This document shows, in pieces, positions 1-6,410 of a DNA stretch of 10,009 bases. The notes under the pieces were generated by a model. That model had not been told where the DNA came from. It saw nothing but the letters and a program-made list of their open reading frames with translations, and did no database searches. The stretch is from positions 1-10,009 of the forward strand of contig JAEZEN010000533.1 in assembly GCA_023433185.1 (NCBI GenBank), given 5' to 3'. A program made the position numbers and the translations under genes. The DNA is from Pseudomonadota bacterium (GTDB lineage Bacteria; Pseudomonadota; Alphaproteobacteria; Rhizobiales; Kaistiaceae). Each line of letters starts with the position of its first letter. Within the stretch, counting starts at the first letter, position 1.

Positions 1-34
1 GGGTGGCATCCCTCCTCCACTGGAGTTTCGGTCC

Positions 35-1192
35 ATGAACGCCTTCACCTTCAACACCGCCGCGAGCATCGTCTTCGGCGACGGCACCGCGACGCGGATC
101 GGCGCGCTCGCCGCGGCGCGCGGCTGGCAGCGGGCCCTGGTCGTCACCGATCCCGGCCTCATGAAGATCGGCCTGATCGCGCCGGCGCTCGCCGCGCTTG
201 CCGAAGCCGGCGTCGCGGCGGAGGTGTTTGCCGACGTGGTCGCAGACCCGCCCGAGGCGGTCGTCCACGCCGCGACGGCGGCAGCCACCAGCCACCGGGC
301 CGATGCCGTGATCGGACTGGGCGGTGGCTCGTCACTCGACGTGGCCAAGCTCGTCGCGCTGCTCGCTCTCGGTCGGGAGGAACTTCCCGCCATCTACGGG
401 GTGGGCAATGCGAAGGGGCCACGCCTGCCGCTGATGCTCGTGCCGACGACGGCCGGGACCGGCTCCGAGGTGACGCCGATCGCCATCGTCACCACCGGCA
501 CCAGCGAGAAGATGGGCGTCGTGTCGCCGGTGCTGCTGCCGGACGTCGCGGTGCTCGACCCCGACCTGACCCTCGGCCTGCCGCCCGCGGTCACGGCGGC
601 GACGGGCATCGACGCGATGGTCCACGCGATCGAGGCCTATGCCTCGGCGGGGGCCAACAACAACCCCGTCTCGAAGGCGCTCGCCCGCGAGGCGCTGCGC
701 CTCATGGGCGCCGCGATCGAGACCGCGGTGAAGGACGGCTCGGATCGCGCGGCGCGCCGCGACATGCTGCTCGGGGCCATGCTCGCCGGCCAGGCCTTCG
801 CCAACTCGCCGGTCGCGGCGGGGCATGCGCTCGCCTATCCGATCGGTGGCCACTTTCACATCCCGCATGGGCTGTCCAACGCCCTCGTCCTGCCCCATGT
901 CCTGCGCTTCAATGCCGAGACCGCCGGGGACGCCTATGCCGACATCGCGCCCATCGTGTTCCCCGAGCTCGGCGAGATCGGCAGGCAGGCGCGCGGTGCC
1001 GCCTTCGCCGACAGCCTCGCGGCTCTGTCGGGGCGCTGCGGTCTCCAGCCGCGGCTCCGCGATGTCGGCATTCCCGAGGAGGCGCTCGAGATGATGGCCA
1101 CCGACGCGATGAAGCAGACACGGCTGCTCGTGAACAATCCGCGGCCTGTCGCCCATGGCGACGCGCTCGCGATCTACCGGGCGGCGTGGTAG
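35..1192 (+). CDS. Iron-containing alcohol dehydrogenase (group III Fe-ADH family)
   Basis: This 385-residue protein is a full-length iron-dependent alcohol dehydrogenase, a family that interconverts an alcohol and an aldehyde or ketone with NAD(P) in the cytoplasm. The N-terminal nucleotide-binding half has the GGGSS loop at residues 96-100 and PTTAGTGSE at 137-145. The C-terminal helical half holds the expected metal ligands D193 and H197 (in GIDAMVHAIE), H264 (in AAGHALAYP) and H278 (in HIPHG), so the enzyme looks intact. The ATG at 35 is preceded by GGAG at 22-25, nine bases upstream. The stop lies 30 bp before the aldehyde dehydrogenase gene on the same strand, so the two are probably co-transcribed and the aldehyde product probably passes to that enzyme. 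Given that partner, 4-hydroxybutyrate is a reasonable substrate guess, but the family also oxidises butanol, propanediol and other alcohols, and the sequence alone does not settle it. The family call is very secure; the substrate is inference. Confidence 0.93.
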   Translation: MNAFTFNTAASIVFGDGTATRIGALAAARGWQRALVVTDPGLMKIGLIAPALAALAEAGVAAEVFADVVADPPEAVVHAATAAATSHRADAVIGLGGGSSLDVAKLVALLALGREELPAIYGVGNAKGPRLPLMLVPTTAGTGSEVTPIAIVTTGTSEKMGVVSPVLLPDVAVLDPDLTLGLPPAVTAATGIDAMVHAIEAYASAGANNNPVSKALAREALRLMGAAIETAVKDGSDRAARRDMLLGAMLAGQAFANSPVAAGHALAYPIGGHFHIPHGLSNALVLPHVLRFNAETAGDAYADIAPIVFPELGEIGRQARGAAFADSLAALSGRCGLQPRLRDVGIPEEALEMMATDAMKQTRLLVNNPRPVAHGDALAIYRAAW

Positions 1193-1207
1193 CGCCGCAC
1201 CGACTGC

Positions 1208-1214
1208 AAAGGAG
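1208..1214 (+). promoter_or_regulatory. Ribosome binding site deciding the GabD-type start
   Basis: AAAGGAG is a near-ideal Shine-Dalgarno sequence. It is two bases from an in-frame TTG (1217) and eight bases from an in-frame GTG (1223). The latter spacing is normal for bacteria, so initiation at GTG is favoured. Confidence 0.7.
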
Positions 1215-1222
1215 TATTGACG

Positions 1223-2662
1223 GTGCCCGAACTTCTGGCGTTCCAGCGCGAGGCCAACTTCATCGGCGGAGAGTGGGTCGCTGCCGACAGCGGCAGGACT
1301 ATTCCCGTCGTCAACCCGGCGACCGGCGTGGAGATGGGCACCGTGCCGAATTGCGGCCGCGACGAGACGCGGCGCGCCATCGCGGCAGCGCACGCCGCCT
1401 TCCCGGCGTGGAGCACGGCGACGGCGGCCAGCCGCGCGGACATCCTGCGCAAGCTCGCCGGCCTGATCGAGGCCAACAAGGAGGCCCTCGCCCGCCTCCT
1501 GACCAGCGAGCAGGGCAAGTCGCTCGCCGAAGCGCGCGGCGAGGTCGGATCGGCGGCGAACTACGTGATGTGGTTCGCCGAGGAGGCCCGCCGCGCCTAC
1601 GGCGACACCATCCCCTCGCCGTGGCCCGACCGGCGGATCATGGTGGTGAAGCAGCCCGTCGGCGTCGTCGCCGCGATCACGCCGTGGAACTTTCCGACCC
1701 TGATGCTGGCCAGGAAGATCGGCGCCGCGCTCTCCGCCGGCTGCACCGTGGTGGCGAAGCCGGCGACCCAGACCCCCTATTCGGCGATCGCCTGGGCGCT
1801 GCTCGCCGAGGAGGCCGGCCTGCCGAAGGGCGTGCTCAACGTCGTGACCGGCGCGGCCCGCGAGATCGGCGCCGAGATGATCGAGAGCCCGCTCGTCCGC
1901 AAGATCACCTTTACCGGCTCGACCGAGGTCGGCAAGCGGCTCACCGCGGCGGCTGCGGCGACGATGAAGCGCGTATCGATGGAACTCGGCGGCAACGCTC
2001 CCTTCATCGTCTTCGACGATGCCGACCTCGATGCGGCGGTGGCCGGCGCGATCCAGTCCAAGTACCGCAATTCCGGCCAGACCTGCGTCTGCGCCAACCG
2101 CTTCCTCGTCCAGGCCGGCATCCACGATGCCTTCGTCGCCCGGCTCGCCGAGGCGGCGGCCGGGCTCAAGGTCGGCAACGGTCTCGAGGAGGGTGTCGCC
2201 CAGGGCCCGCTGATCGACGAGGCGGCGGTCGAGAAGGTCGAGGAGCACCTCGCCGACGCGCTCGGCAAGGGCGCCCGCGTCGTCACCGGCGGCAAGCGCC
2301 TCGGCGGCACCTTCTTCGCGCCCACCGTGGTGGCCGGCGTGACGACGGAGATGAAGGTGGCCCGCGAGGAGACGTTCGGCCCCCTCGCCCCGATCTTCGC
2401 CTTCGACACCGAGGACGAGGCCATCGCCATGGCCAACGATACCGAGTTCGGCCTCGCCGCCTATGCCTTCACCCGCGACCTCGGGCGTGCCTTCCGCGTC
2501 ATGGAGCGCCTGCAATACGGCCAGGTCGGCATCAATGCGGGCGTCATCACCACGGAAGTCGCCCCGTTCGGCGGGGTCAAGGATTCGGGGCTCGGTCGCG
2601 AAGGGTCGAAATACGGGATCGACGAGTATCTCGACATCAAGTACGCCTGCTTCGGACTCTAG
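1223..2662 (+). CDS. gabD: NAD(P)-dependent succinate-semialdehyde dehydrogenase (GabD-type)
   Basis: This aldehyde dehydrogenase-fold enzyme (479 residues from the GTG start) probably oxidises succinate semialdehyde to succinate, feeding the TCA cycle. Visible motifs in this numbering are TPWNFP with the oxyanion Asn at 156, K179 in the cofactor pocket, FTGSTEVG from 230, general base E254 in MELGGNAP, and nucleophile C288 in SGQTCVCANR with the second Cys at 290 that is typical of GabD. The end (EVAPFGGVKDSGLGREGSKYGI, given here only as a landmark near 2560-2620) is also typical of the SSADH branch. A TTG at 1217 extends the frame by two residues, but it lies only two bases from the AAAGGAG at 1208-1214; the GTG at 1223 has a normal eight-base spacing and is preferred. 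The gene follows an iron alcohol dehydrogenase, which suggests a 4-hydroxybutyrate-to-succinate route. Glutarate semialdehyde or a related aldehyde is the main alternative substrate. Confidence 0.9.
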   Translation: MPELLAFQREANFIGGEWVAADSGRTIPVVNPATGVEMGTVPNCGRDETRRAIAAAHAAFPAWSTATAASRADILRKLAGLIEANKEALARLLTSEQGKSLAEARGEVGSAANYVMWFAEEARRAYGDTIPSPWPDRRIMVVKQPVGVVAAITPWNFPTLMLARKIGAALSAGCTVVAKPATQTPYSAIAWALLAEEAGLPKGVLNVVTGAAREIGAEMIESPLVRKITFTGSTEVGKRLTAAAAATMKRVSMELGGNAPFIVFDDADLDAAVAGAIQSKYRNSGQTCVCANRFLVQAGIHDAFVARLAEAAAGLKVGNGLEEGVAQGPLIDEAAVEKVEEHLADALGKGARVVTGGKRLGGTFFAPTVVAGVTTEMKVAREETFGPLAPIFAFDTEDEAIAMANDTEFGLAAYAFTRDLGRAFRVMERLQYGQVGINAGVITTEVAPFGGVKDSGLGREGSKYGIDEYLDIKYACFGL

Positions 2663-2672
2663 GTCTCGACGG

Positions 2673-2688
2673 GCGCCGCGATCGGCGC
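2673..2688 (+). terminator. Short GC hairpin after the dehydrogenase operon
   Basis: GCGCCG (2673-2678), loop CGAT and CGGCGC (2683-2688) form a perfect 6-bp stem with a 4-base loop, 10 bp after the aldehyde dehydrogenase stop codon. G2672 and T2689 could add a wobble pair. No T-tract follows, so it is not a canonical intrinsic terminator; it could stabilise a 3' end or be chance in GC-rich DNA. It lies upstream of the Nudix gene. Confidence 0.25.
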
Positions 2689-2744
2689 TGACCGCCGCAA
2701 CAAGGCCGACCGGCGATGCGGGGAATCCGGGCAGGGGAACCGAG

Positions 2745-3212
2745 TTGGCATTCCGCACGATCAGGTTCCCGACACGGCTGTTCCTCGCCTATGCGCGCAT
2801 GCGTCGGGCGATGACGCTCGGTGTGCGTGCCGCTGTCTTCGACGCTGACGGCCGCATCCTCCTCGTCCGCCACAGCTACGTGCCGGGGTGGTACATGCCG
2901 GGCGGCGGGGTGGAGCCGGGGGAGACGATGCGAGTCTCGCTCGAGCGCGAGCTGCGCGAGGAAGCGGGCGTCGCGCTGACCGCCCCGGCGGAGCTGTTCG
3001 GCGTCTACTGGAACCGCCGCGCCTCGCCGCGCGACCACGTCGCCCTCTATGTCTGCCGCGACTGGCACCAGGCGGACCCGCCGCCGCGCACCCTGGAGAT
3101 CGTCGACAGCGGCTTCTACCCGCCCGACGACCTGCCGGCCGACACGACCGAGGCGACCCGGCGCCGCCTCGCGGAGATCGCCGGCCGGACCCCGGCCGCC
3201 GAGACGTGGTGA
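2745..3212 (+). CDS. Nudix (MutT-family) hydrolase
   Basis: This 155-residue cytoplasmic Nudix hydrolase should cleave a nucleoside diphosphate linked to some moiety X, using divalent metal. The Nudix box is a perfect match to GX5EX7REUXEEXGU: G54, E60 and R68-E69-L70-x-E72-E73-A-G75-V76. The family's usual opening strand (TLGVRAAVFDADGRILLVRH) precedes it. The most likely start is TTG at 2745, because AGGGG at 2733-2737 sits seven bases upstream and the leading 22 residues, with a hydrophobic/basic segment FPTRLFLAYARMRRA, resemble N-termini I know from alphaproteobacterial relatives. Later in-frame ATGs at 2799 and 2811 lack such a site and remain possible. It lies 82 bp after the dehydrogenase pair on the same strand and may be weakly read through from it, but I see no metabolic link. 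Substrate is not predictable from the sequence: candidates include ADP-ribose, nucleotide sugars, CoA derivatives and oxidised nucleotides. Confidence 0.88.
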   Translation: MAFRTIRFPTRLFLAYARMRRAMTLGVRAAVFDADGRILLVRHSYVPGWYMPGGGVEPGETMRVSLERELREEAGVALTAPAELFGVYWNRRASPRDHVALYVCRDWHQADPPPRTLEIVDSGFYPPDDLPADTTEATRRRLAEIAGRTPAAETW

Positions 3213-3229
3213 GGCGCGAGGGTCGCGCC
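3213..3229. terminator. Perfect hairpin between converging genes
   Basis: GGCGCGA (3213-3219), loop GGG and TCGCGCC (3223-3229) form a perfect 7-bp stem with a 3-base loop. It fills most of the 25-bp gap between the Nudix stop codon (plus strand) and the autotransporter stop codon (minus strand). Being symmetrical, it can fold in both transcripts. There is no T-tract on either side, so it would act as a non-canonical terminator or 3'-end stabiliser. Confidence 0.5.
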
Positions 3230-3237
3230 CGGGCAGA

Positions 3238-6117
3238 TCAGAACTTCCAGGTCAGGGTGCCCCGCACCGCCGATTCCTGCGCCTCCGACGAGAGCTGCCC
3301 GTAGTACGACAAGCCGACGCGAACCGCCTCGCTGACCGCGAGGTCGAGCCCCGCGTCGATCAGCGCGGCATTCTGGGCGATAGGCGCCCCGGCGACGTTG
3401 AAGGCGATATCGGAAGCATCCGCGAAGGACATCGCCGCAGTAGGATCGAGGTCGCCGAAGGCATATTGCCAGGCGAGCGAAGCCCGCGGGACGAGCACCA
3501 TGCCGTTGCCGAGCCGACGTTGCGCCGCGACCCGGATGCCGAGGGTGGTGTAGCCGACATCGGTGTTGCCCGACGCGCCGGACAGCGCCGAAGCCCCGCC
3601 CTTCTCGGTGAACCCCTGGCTGTGGAGATGCGCCCAGGCGAGGCCCGCGAAGGGTTCGAGCGCCGCGCCGGGGAGGTCGACGGCATAGGCGACCTCGCCG
3701 AAGAGCTGGGCGAGGCCGGCCTCGTAGCTCGCCTTTGTCTTGTCGCTGTAGCTCCCATAGGCGACGGAGCGGCTGGTATCGATGAAGTTGAGGCCATAGC
3801 TGCCGCCGCCGCGCAGCCGCCAGGCGCCGATCTCCCCGCCGGCATAGGCGCCGACCAGGCCGGTCTGCGTGTCGGCGGAACTCCGCGCGTCGTCGATATC
3901 GGTGTGCGAGCGCGTGTAGCCAAAGGCGACGCCGACGGTCCAGTTGTCCCCGGCCTCGAGGTCGAAGCCGCCGACCAGGCCGCCGAGGTTCGACGTGACC
4001 TCCGCTGCATTGCCGTCACTGTCGATCTTGCCCCAGGCGCCGAGGCCCTGCGCCCAGAAAGCCGGGTCAGGGGCGAACACCGCCGAGGTCGGCGAGTCGC
4101 CGGGGACCGGCGCATAGGCGGGCGACAGGTCGCTCCCGCCGGCGATGGTCGGGGAGGACTGGCGGACCCGGCCGAGAAGCGCCTCGCGGACGAACAGGCC
4201 CTGGTTGATCAGCACCGACTGCTGGCTCGCGTAGACTTCGCCAGAATGTGCGCCGAGGGCATCGTCGAGATCGTCTCCCGACAGGGCGAACAGCGCCGCC
4301 GCCACGTCGTCCGGGATGTCGCCGCCATTGTTGAAGACGCGATCGATGGCGCGACCGACCGACCGCTCGTTCGGGGTCAGGCCACCCACCTGGCCGAGTT
4401 GCGCCTTGAGCTTCAGGTCGACCGCGGTGTCGGAATAGTCGAGCGATGCCTTGAAGAAGTCGGGCAGGCCCGTCGTGTGGAGCATCGCGAACTCGCCCGT
4501 GACCTCCTCGCCGGTGACGATCGTGTAGCTCCGCGACAGCCCCTTGCCCGGAACGAACATGGGCACGACCATGCCGTCGAGGCGCGCCACGCCATCGACA
4601 TCGAGCCTGTCGCTCCGCTCGCCCTTCACCCGAAGCGCAAGCACGCCCCGCGCGGTCTGGACGAAGGTGCCATCGATGACGTGGCGCATGCCGGCGCCGT
4701 CCTCCGAGGAGCCCATCCAGCCGCTGTTCTCGAAGCGCGCATAGTCGCCGGCGAGCACCCGGACCCGCCCGTCGATGATACCGGCATTGACGACGATGCT
4801 GCCCTCGGCCGTGCCGGCGGCGCGGACCGCGTCGGCGCCGCCCGTCGCCTTGATGAGGCCGCCATTGAGGAGCGCGCCGAACTGGCGGTTCATCTCCACA
4901 CCGCCACCGCCATCGCCCTTGGCGACGACCTTGCCGTAGTTGTTGAGGACGCCATAGGTCTCGCCGCGAATGGCGATGCCGTTCGCGCCGGTGACCCGGA
5001 GCATGCCGGTATTGACGACGTCGTCGCCCTTCTCCGCGGCGATCAGCACGGCGTCGGCGGCGTCGCTCTCGAGCTTGGCGCTGTTGGCGAGCGGATTGTA
5101 GATGCCGGGAATCTTGACCGAATAGGCATGCGTGCCGTTCGCGTCGGTATAGATGCCCACGGCGGTGTCGCCGTAGATCGAATTGGCTGAGACCGTCGTC
5201 GCGCCCTCGATCACGAGGGGAATCCAGGTCTCATTGCCTTCGGCGTCGATGTGGAGGACGGCGGCCTTCTGTCCCTCGATGTCGACATAGTCGACGACGA
5301 GGTTGTACGAGCCGCCGCGGCCGCCGCCGCTGATCCCTTCGAAATGCGTGACAATGGCATCGGGATGGTCGTAGGTCGTCCAGGTGTCGGTCGGGCGGTC
5401 GTAGATATAGCCGTGCTCGAAGCCGGGCTCGCCGTCGGGACCAAAGTCTCCATAGCCGCCGGCGATCTTGTCGCCGTAGATGCCGTAGGCGGTCGTGCTG
5501 ATCTCGCCGGGCTTGTTGTTGGTCGTGAAGGTGCCCGACGGAATGTCGTAGATGAAGACGTTGCCGGTCTTCAGCTGCGTGTCGTAGTTGCCGACGACGG
5601 TATTGCCGAACTGGCTGTGCGGAAACGTGAACAGCGTCGGATCGCCGCCCGTCTCGGGATAGATAAGGGTGAGCGGCTCCGAGCCCGGCGCTGCTGCGCC
5701 GTCATAGAGGTAGCCGAGGTTGTAGGGCGACGAGCCGGTCTTGTAGACGCCGACGACCCTGAGGATACCGTCCGCAGAGCCGAAGGTCGGCCCGTAGGGC
5801 GACGAACTGTAGGCATCGGGGTAGTTGACGCCGTTCTCCGTGGCCGCGACGAACGGCGTCCAGACGCCGGTGTCGGATCGGTAGAGCAGCCCGCCTGTGT
5901 CAGGAGAACCGGGAATCACATAGTTCCCGACGAGATTGTCGCCCCGGATTCCCGTGAAGAAGGTGCTGTTGCCGCCATAGTCGATCGTGATGAAATCGAG
6001 CGGTGGCGCGGGCGGCGTCGGGTCCGCCGCGACAGGCCCGGCGACGGCGAGCGACAGGACGCCGGCCAATGAAGTCCCCGCCAGCAGAAGCCGGCGGTGC
6101 GTGTGATCTAGCGTCAT
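3238..6117 (-). CDS. Autotransporter with repeat-built passenger (type Va secretion)
   Basis: This 959-residue protein is predicted to cross the inner membrane by Sec and insert its C-terminal barrel in the outer membrane, displaying the rest outside. A signal peptide covers residues 1-31: basic n-region with H-R-R, hydrophobic LLLAGTSLAGVLSLAVA, cleavage after VAA. Residues about 41-340 are tandem modules with the core G-D-x-x-(V/A)-G-x-Y followed by (G/A)-x-x-Y-D and a W/F-T strand. Residues about 345-520 look like a beta-helix stalk with NTGML, NYGKV, NGGLI and NAGII turns, then a junction GTFVQTARGVLALRV. A pre-barrel segment (581-652) has TPNERSVGRAID. The barrel is about 685-959 and ends TLTWKF, the terminal Phe recognised by the BAM machinery. 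ATG at 6117 is chosen because GGGGAGGGG (6122-6130) lies just upstream and the signal peptide starts there; the open frame continues to 6594 but overlaps another gene. Adhesion, biofilm or surface defence are possible roles. I see no protease or lipase catalytic motif in the passenger. Confidence 0.92.
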   Translation of the reverse strand: MTLDHTHRRLLLAGTSLAGVLSLAVAGPVAADPTPPAPPLDFITIDYGGNSTFFTGIRGDNLVGNYVIPGSPDTGGLLYRSDTGVWTPFVAATENGVNYPDAYSSSPYGPTFGSADGILRVVGVYKTGSSPYNLGYLYDGAAAPGSEPLTLIYPETGGDPTLFTFPHSQFGNTVVGNYDTQLKTGNVFIYDIPSGTFTTNNKPGEISTTAYGIYGDKIAGGYGDFGPDGEPGFEHGYIYDRPTDTWTTYDHPDAIVTHFEGISGGGRGGSYNLVVDYVDIEGQKAAVLHIDAEGNETWIPLVIEGATTVSANSIYGDTAVGIYTDANGTHAYSVKIPGIYNPLANSAKLESDAADAVLIAAEKGDDVVNTGMLRVTGANGIAIRGETYGVLNNYGKVVAKGDGGGGVEMNRQFGALLNGGLIKATGGADAVRAAGTAEGSIVVNAGIIDGRVRVLAGDYARFENSGWMGSSEDGAGMRHVIDGTFVQTARGVLALRVKGERSDRLDVDGVARLDGMVVPMFVPGKGLSRSYTIVTGEEVTGEFAMLHTTGLPDFFKASLDYSDTAVDLKLKAQLGQVGGLTPNERSVGRAIDRVFNNGGDIPDDVAAALFALSGDDLDDALGAHSGEVYASQQSVLINQGLFVREALLGRVRQSSPTIAGGSDLSPAYAPVPGDSPTSAVFAPDPAFWAQGLGAWGKIDSDGNAAEVTSNLGGLVGGFDLEAGDNWTVGVAFGYTRSHTDIDDARSSADTQTGLVGAYAGGEIGAWRLRGGGSYGLNFIDTSRSVAYGSYSDKTKASYEAGLAQLFGEVAYAVDLPGAALEPFAGLAWAHLHSQGFTEKGGASALSGASGNTDVGYTTLGIRVAAQRRLGNGMVLVPRASLAWQYAFGDLDPTAAMSFADASDIAFNVAGAPIAQNAALIDAGLDLAVSEAVRVGLSYYGQLSSEAQESAVRGTLTWKF
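5098..5997 (-). repeat. Tandem blade-like protein repeats in the autotransporter passenger
   Basis: Five to six divergent copies of a roughly 40-55 residue module are visible in the translation. Cores read GIRGDNLVGNY (residue 56 on), ADGILRVVGVY (115 on), FGNTVVGNY (170 on), GIYGDKIAGGY (212 on), a degenerate GISGGGRGGSY (261 on) and SIYGDTAVGIY (313 on). Each of the better copies continues into a strand with a Y-D or Y-R (LLYRSDTG, GYLYDG, FIYDIPSG, GYIYDRPTD) and a W/F-T. The pattern resembles small beta-propeller blades or HAF-type repeats; this fold is inference. Confidence 0.6.
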
Positions 6118-6121
6118 GGTG

Positions 6122-6130
6122 CCCCTCCCC
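6122..6130 (-). promoter_or_regulatory. Ribosome binding site of the autotransporter
   Basis: Read on the minus strand, GGGGAGGGG lies four bases before the ATG at 6117; the GGAG core has a spacing of about seven to eight bases. It fixes the start used here and rejects the longer reading frame upstream. Confidence 0.65.
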
Positions 6131-6131
6131 C

Positions 6132-6166
6132 GATCGACCCGCGATTCGTGCCCCGTCGCGTCGATC
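6132..6166 (-). promoter_or_regulatory. Stem-loop abutting the autotransporter ribosome binding site
   Basis: GATCGAC (6132-6138) and GTCGATC (6160-6166) pair over 7 bp, and GCGA (6141-6144) with TCGC (6156-6159) adds 4 bp inside a two-base bulge; the loop is 11 bases. On the minus strand this stem ends one base before the G-rich ribosome binding site, so in the mRNA it could modulate translation; as DNA it could be an operator dyad. Function is not shown by sequence. Confidence 0.35.
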
Positions 6167-6226
6167 ACCAGAGTGCGAAGCGTGCGCGCATTCCCTCCAA
6201 ACAGCAAGATGGAACTCGTGCCAGCT

Positions 6227-6255
6227 TTGACGGGGCCCGGCCGCCGTGCTATCCG
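6227..6255 (+). promoter_or_regulatory. Candidate sigma-70 promoter
   Basis: TTGACG (6227-6232, five of six matches to TTGACA) is followed by a 17-base spacer and TATCCG (6250-6255) preceded by C. This resembles the alphaproteobacterial housekeeping pattern TTGAC-N17-CTATAT in its -35 and the first half of its -10. Transcription would start near 6262 and read through a short ORF (6275) into the acetyltransferase gene (6411). Assigned by eye. Confidence 0.4.
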
Positions 6256-6262
6256 CCGCGCC

Positions 6263-6269
6263 GGAGGAG
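6263..6269 (+). promoter_or_regulatory. Strong Shine-Dalgarno of the small ORF
   Basis: GGAGGAG lies five bases before the ATG at 6275 and directly after the predicted transcription start near 6262, so the 5' leader would be only about a dozen bases. It is the best ribosome binding site in this spacer, and it does not serve the acetyltransferase directly. Confidence 0.45.
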
Positions 6270-6274
6270 AAGAC

Positions 6275-6358
6275 ATGCTTTCCGGCAAGTCCGCACGACG
6301 ACGAAAGGAACGACGCGCCCCGGCGCCGTTGTCTGTCCGGCCCGTGCCCGCCTCCTGA
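6275..6358 (+). CDS. Possible 27-residue Arg-rich small protein or leader peptide
   Basis: A short ORF with ATG at 6275 and TGA at 6356-6358 encodes 27 residues. It begins MLSGKS, has a basic run ARRRKERR at residues 7-14, and ends Pro-rich (APAPLSVRPVPAS). I do not recognise it. Support comes from a near-ideal GGAGGAG site five bases upstream and a candidate promoter at 6227-6255. It has no signal peptide or membrane segment. Its stop is 52 bp before the GNAT gene, which itself lacks a clear ribosome binding site, so it may be a translated leader that influences the downstream gene; a free small nucleic-acid-binding peptide is also possible. A chance ORF remains a serious alternative because random Arg/Pro-rich frames are common in GC-rich DNA. 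Confidence 0.35.
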   Translation: MLSGKSARRRKERRAPAPLSVRPVPAS

Positions 6359-6410
6359 CACCGTAAGGGCCGCACCGGATCCTCTCCCGATCCTTTCGCG
6401 AGCCCGTTCC

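Noticed and set aside
15..25. CTCCA-C-TGGAG palindrome overlapping the ribosome binding site of the alcohol dehydrogenase.
   Set aside because: Five-base arms around a single base cannot form a stable RNA hairpin, and the upstream context is cut off by the window edge.
332..2758. Very long (808-codon) open frame on the minus strand opposite the two dehydrogenase genes.
   Set aside because: The opposite strand encodes two proteins with intact catalytic motifs. The minus-strand translation is rich in R, G, D and H with no recognisable domain. Antisense frames without stops are expected in GC-rich DNA with biased third positions.
3049..5190. 713-codon open frame on the plus strand opposite the autotransporter barrel and stalk.
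   Set aside because: Same codon-bias shadow effect. It has no domain and overlaps the end of the Nudix gene, and the minus strand has clear autotransporter features including the terminal Phe.
6202..6223. Possible sigma-54 promoter on the minus strand (TGGCACG and TTGCTG) upstream of the autotransporter.
   Set aside because: The GG and GC elements are 15 bases apart; sigma-54 promoters need 10.
6377..6393. GGATC-N7-GATCC inverted repeat just upstream of the acetyltransferase start.
   Set aside because: Five-base arms are too short to separate from chance, and nothing else nearby supports a regulatory role.
6246..6410. Upstream extension of the acetyltransferase frame from a GTG at 6246.
   Set aside because: The additional residues do not resemble GNAT N-termini, and this GTG overlaps the candidate promoter and has no ribosome binding site. 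The strong GGAGGAG here is positioned for a different frame.
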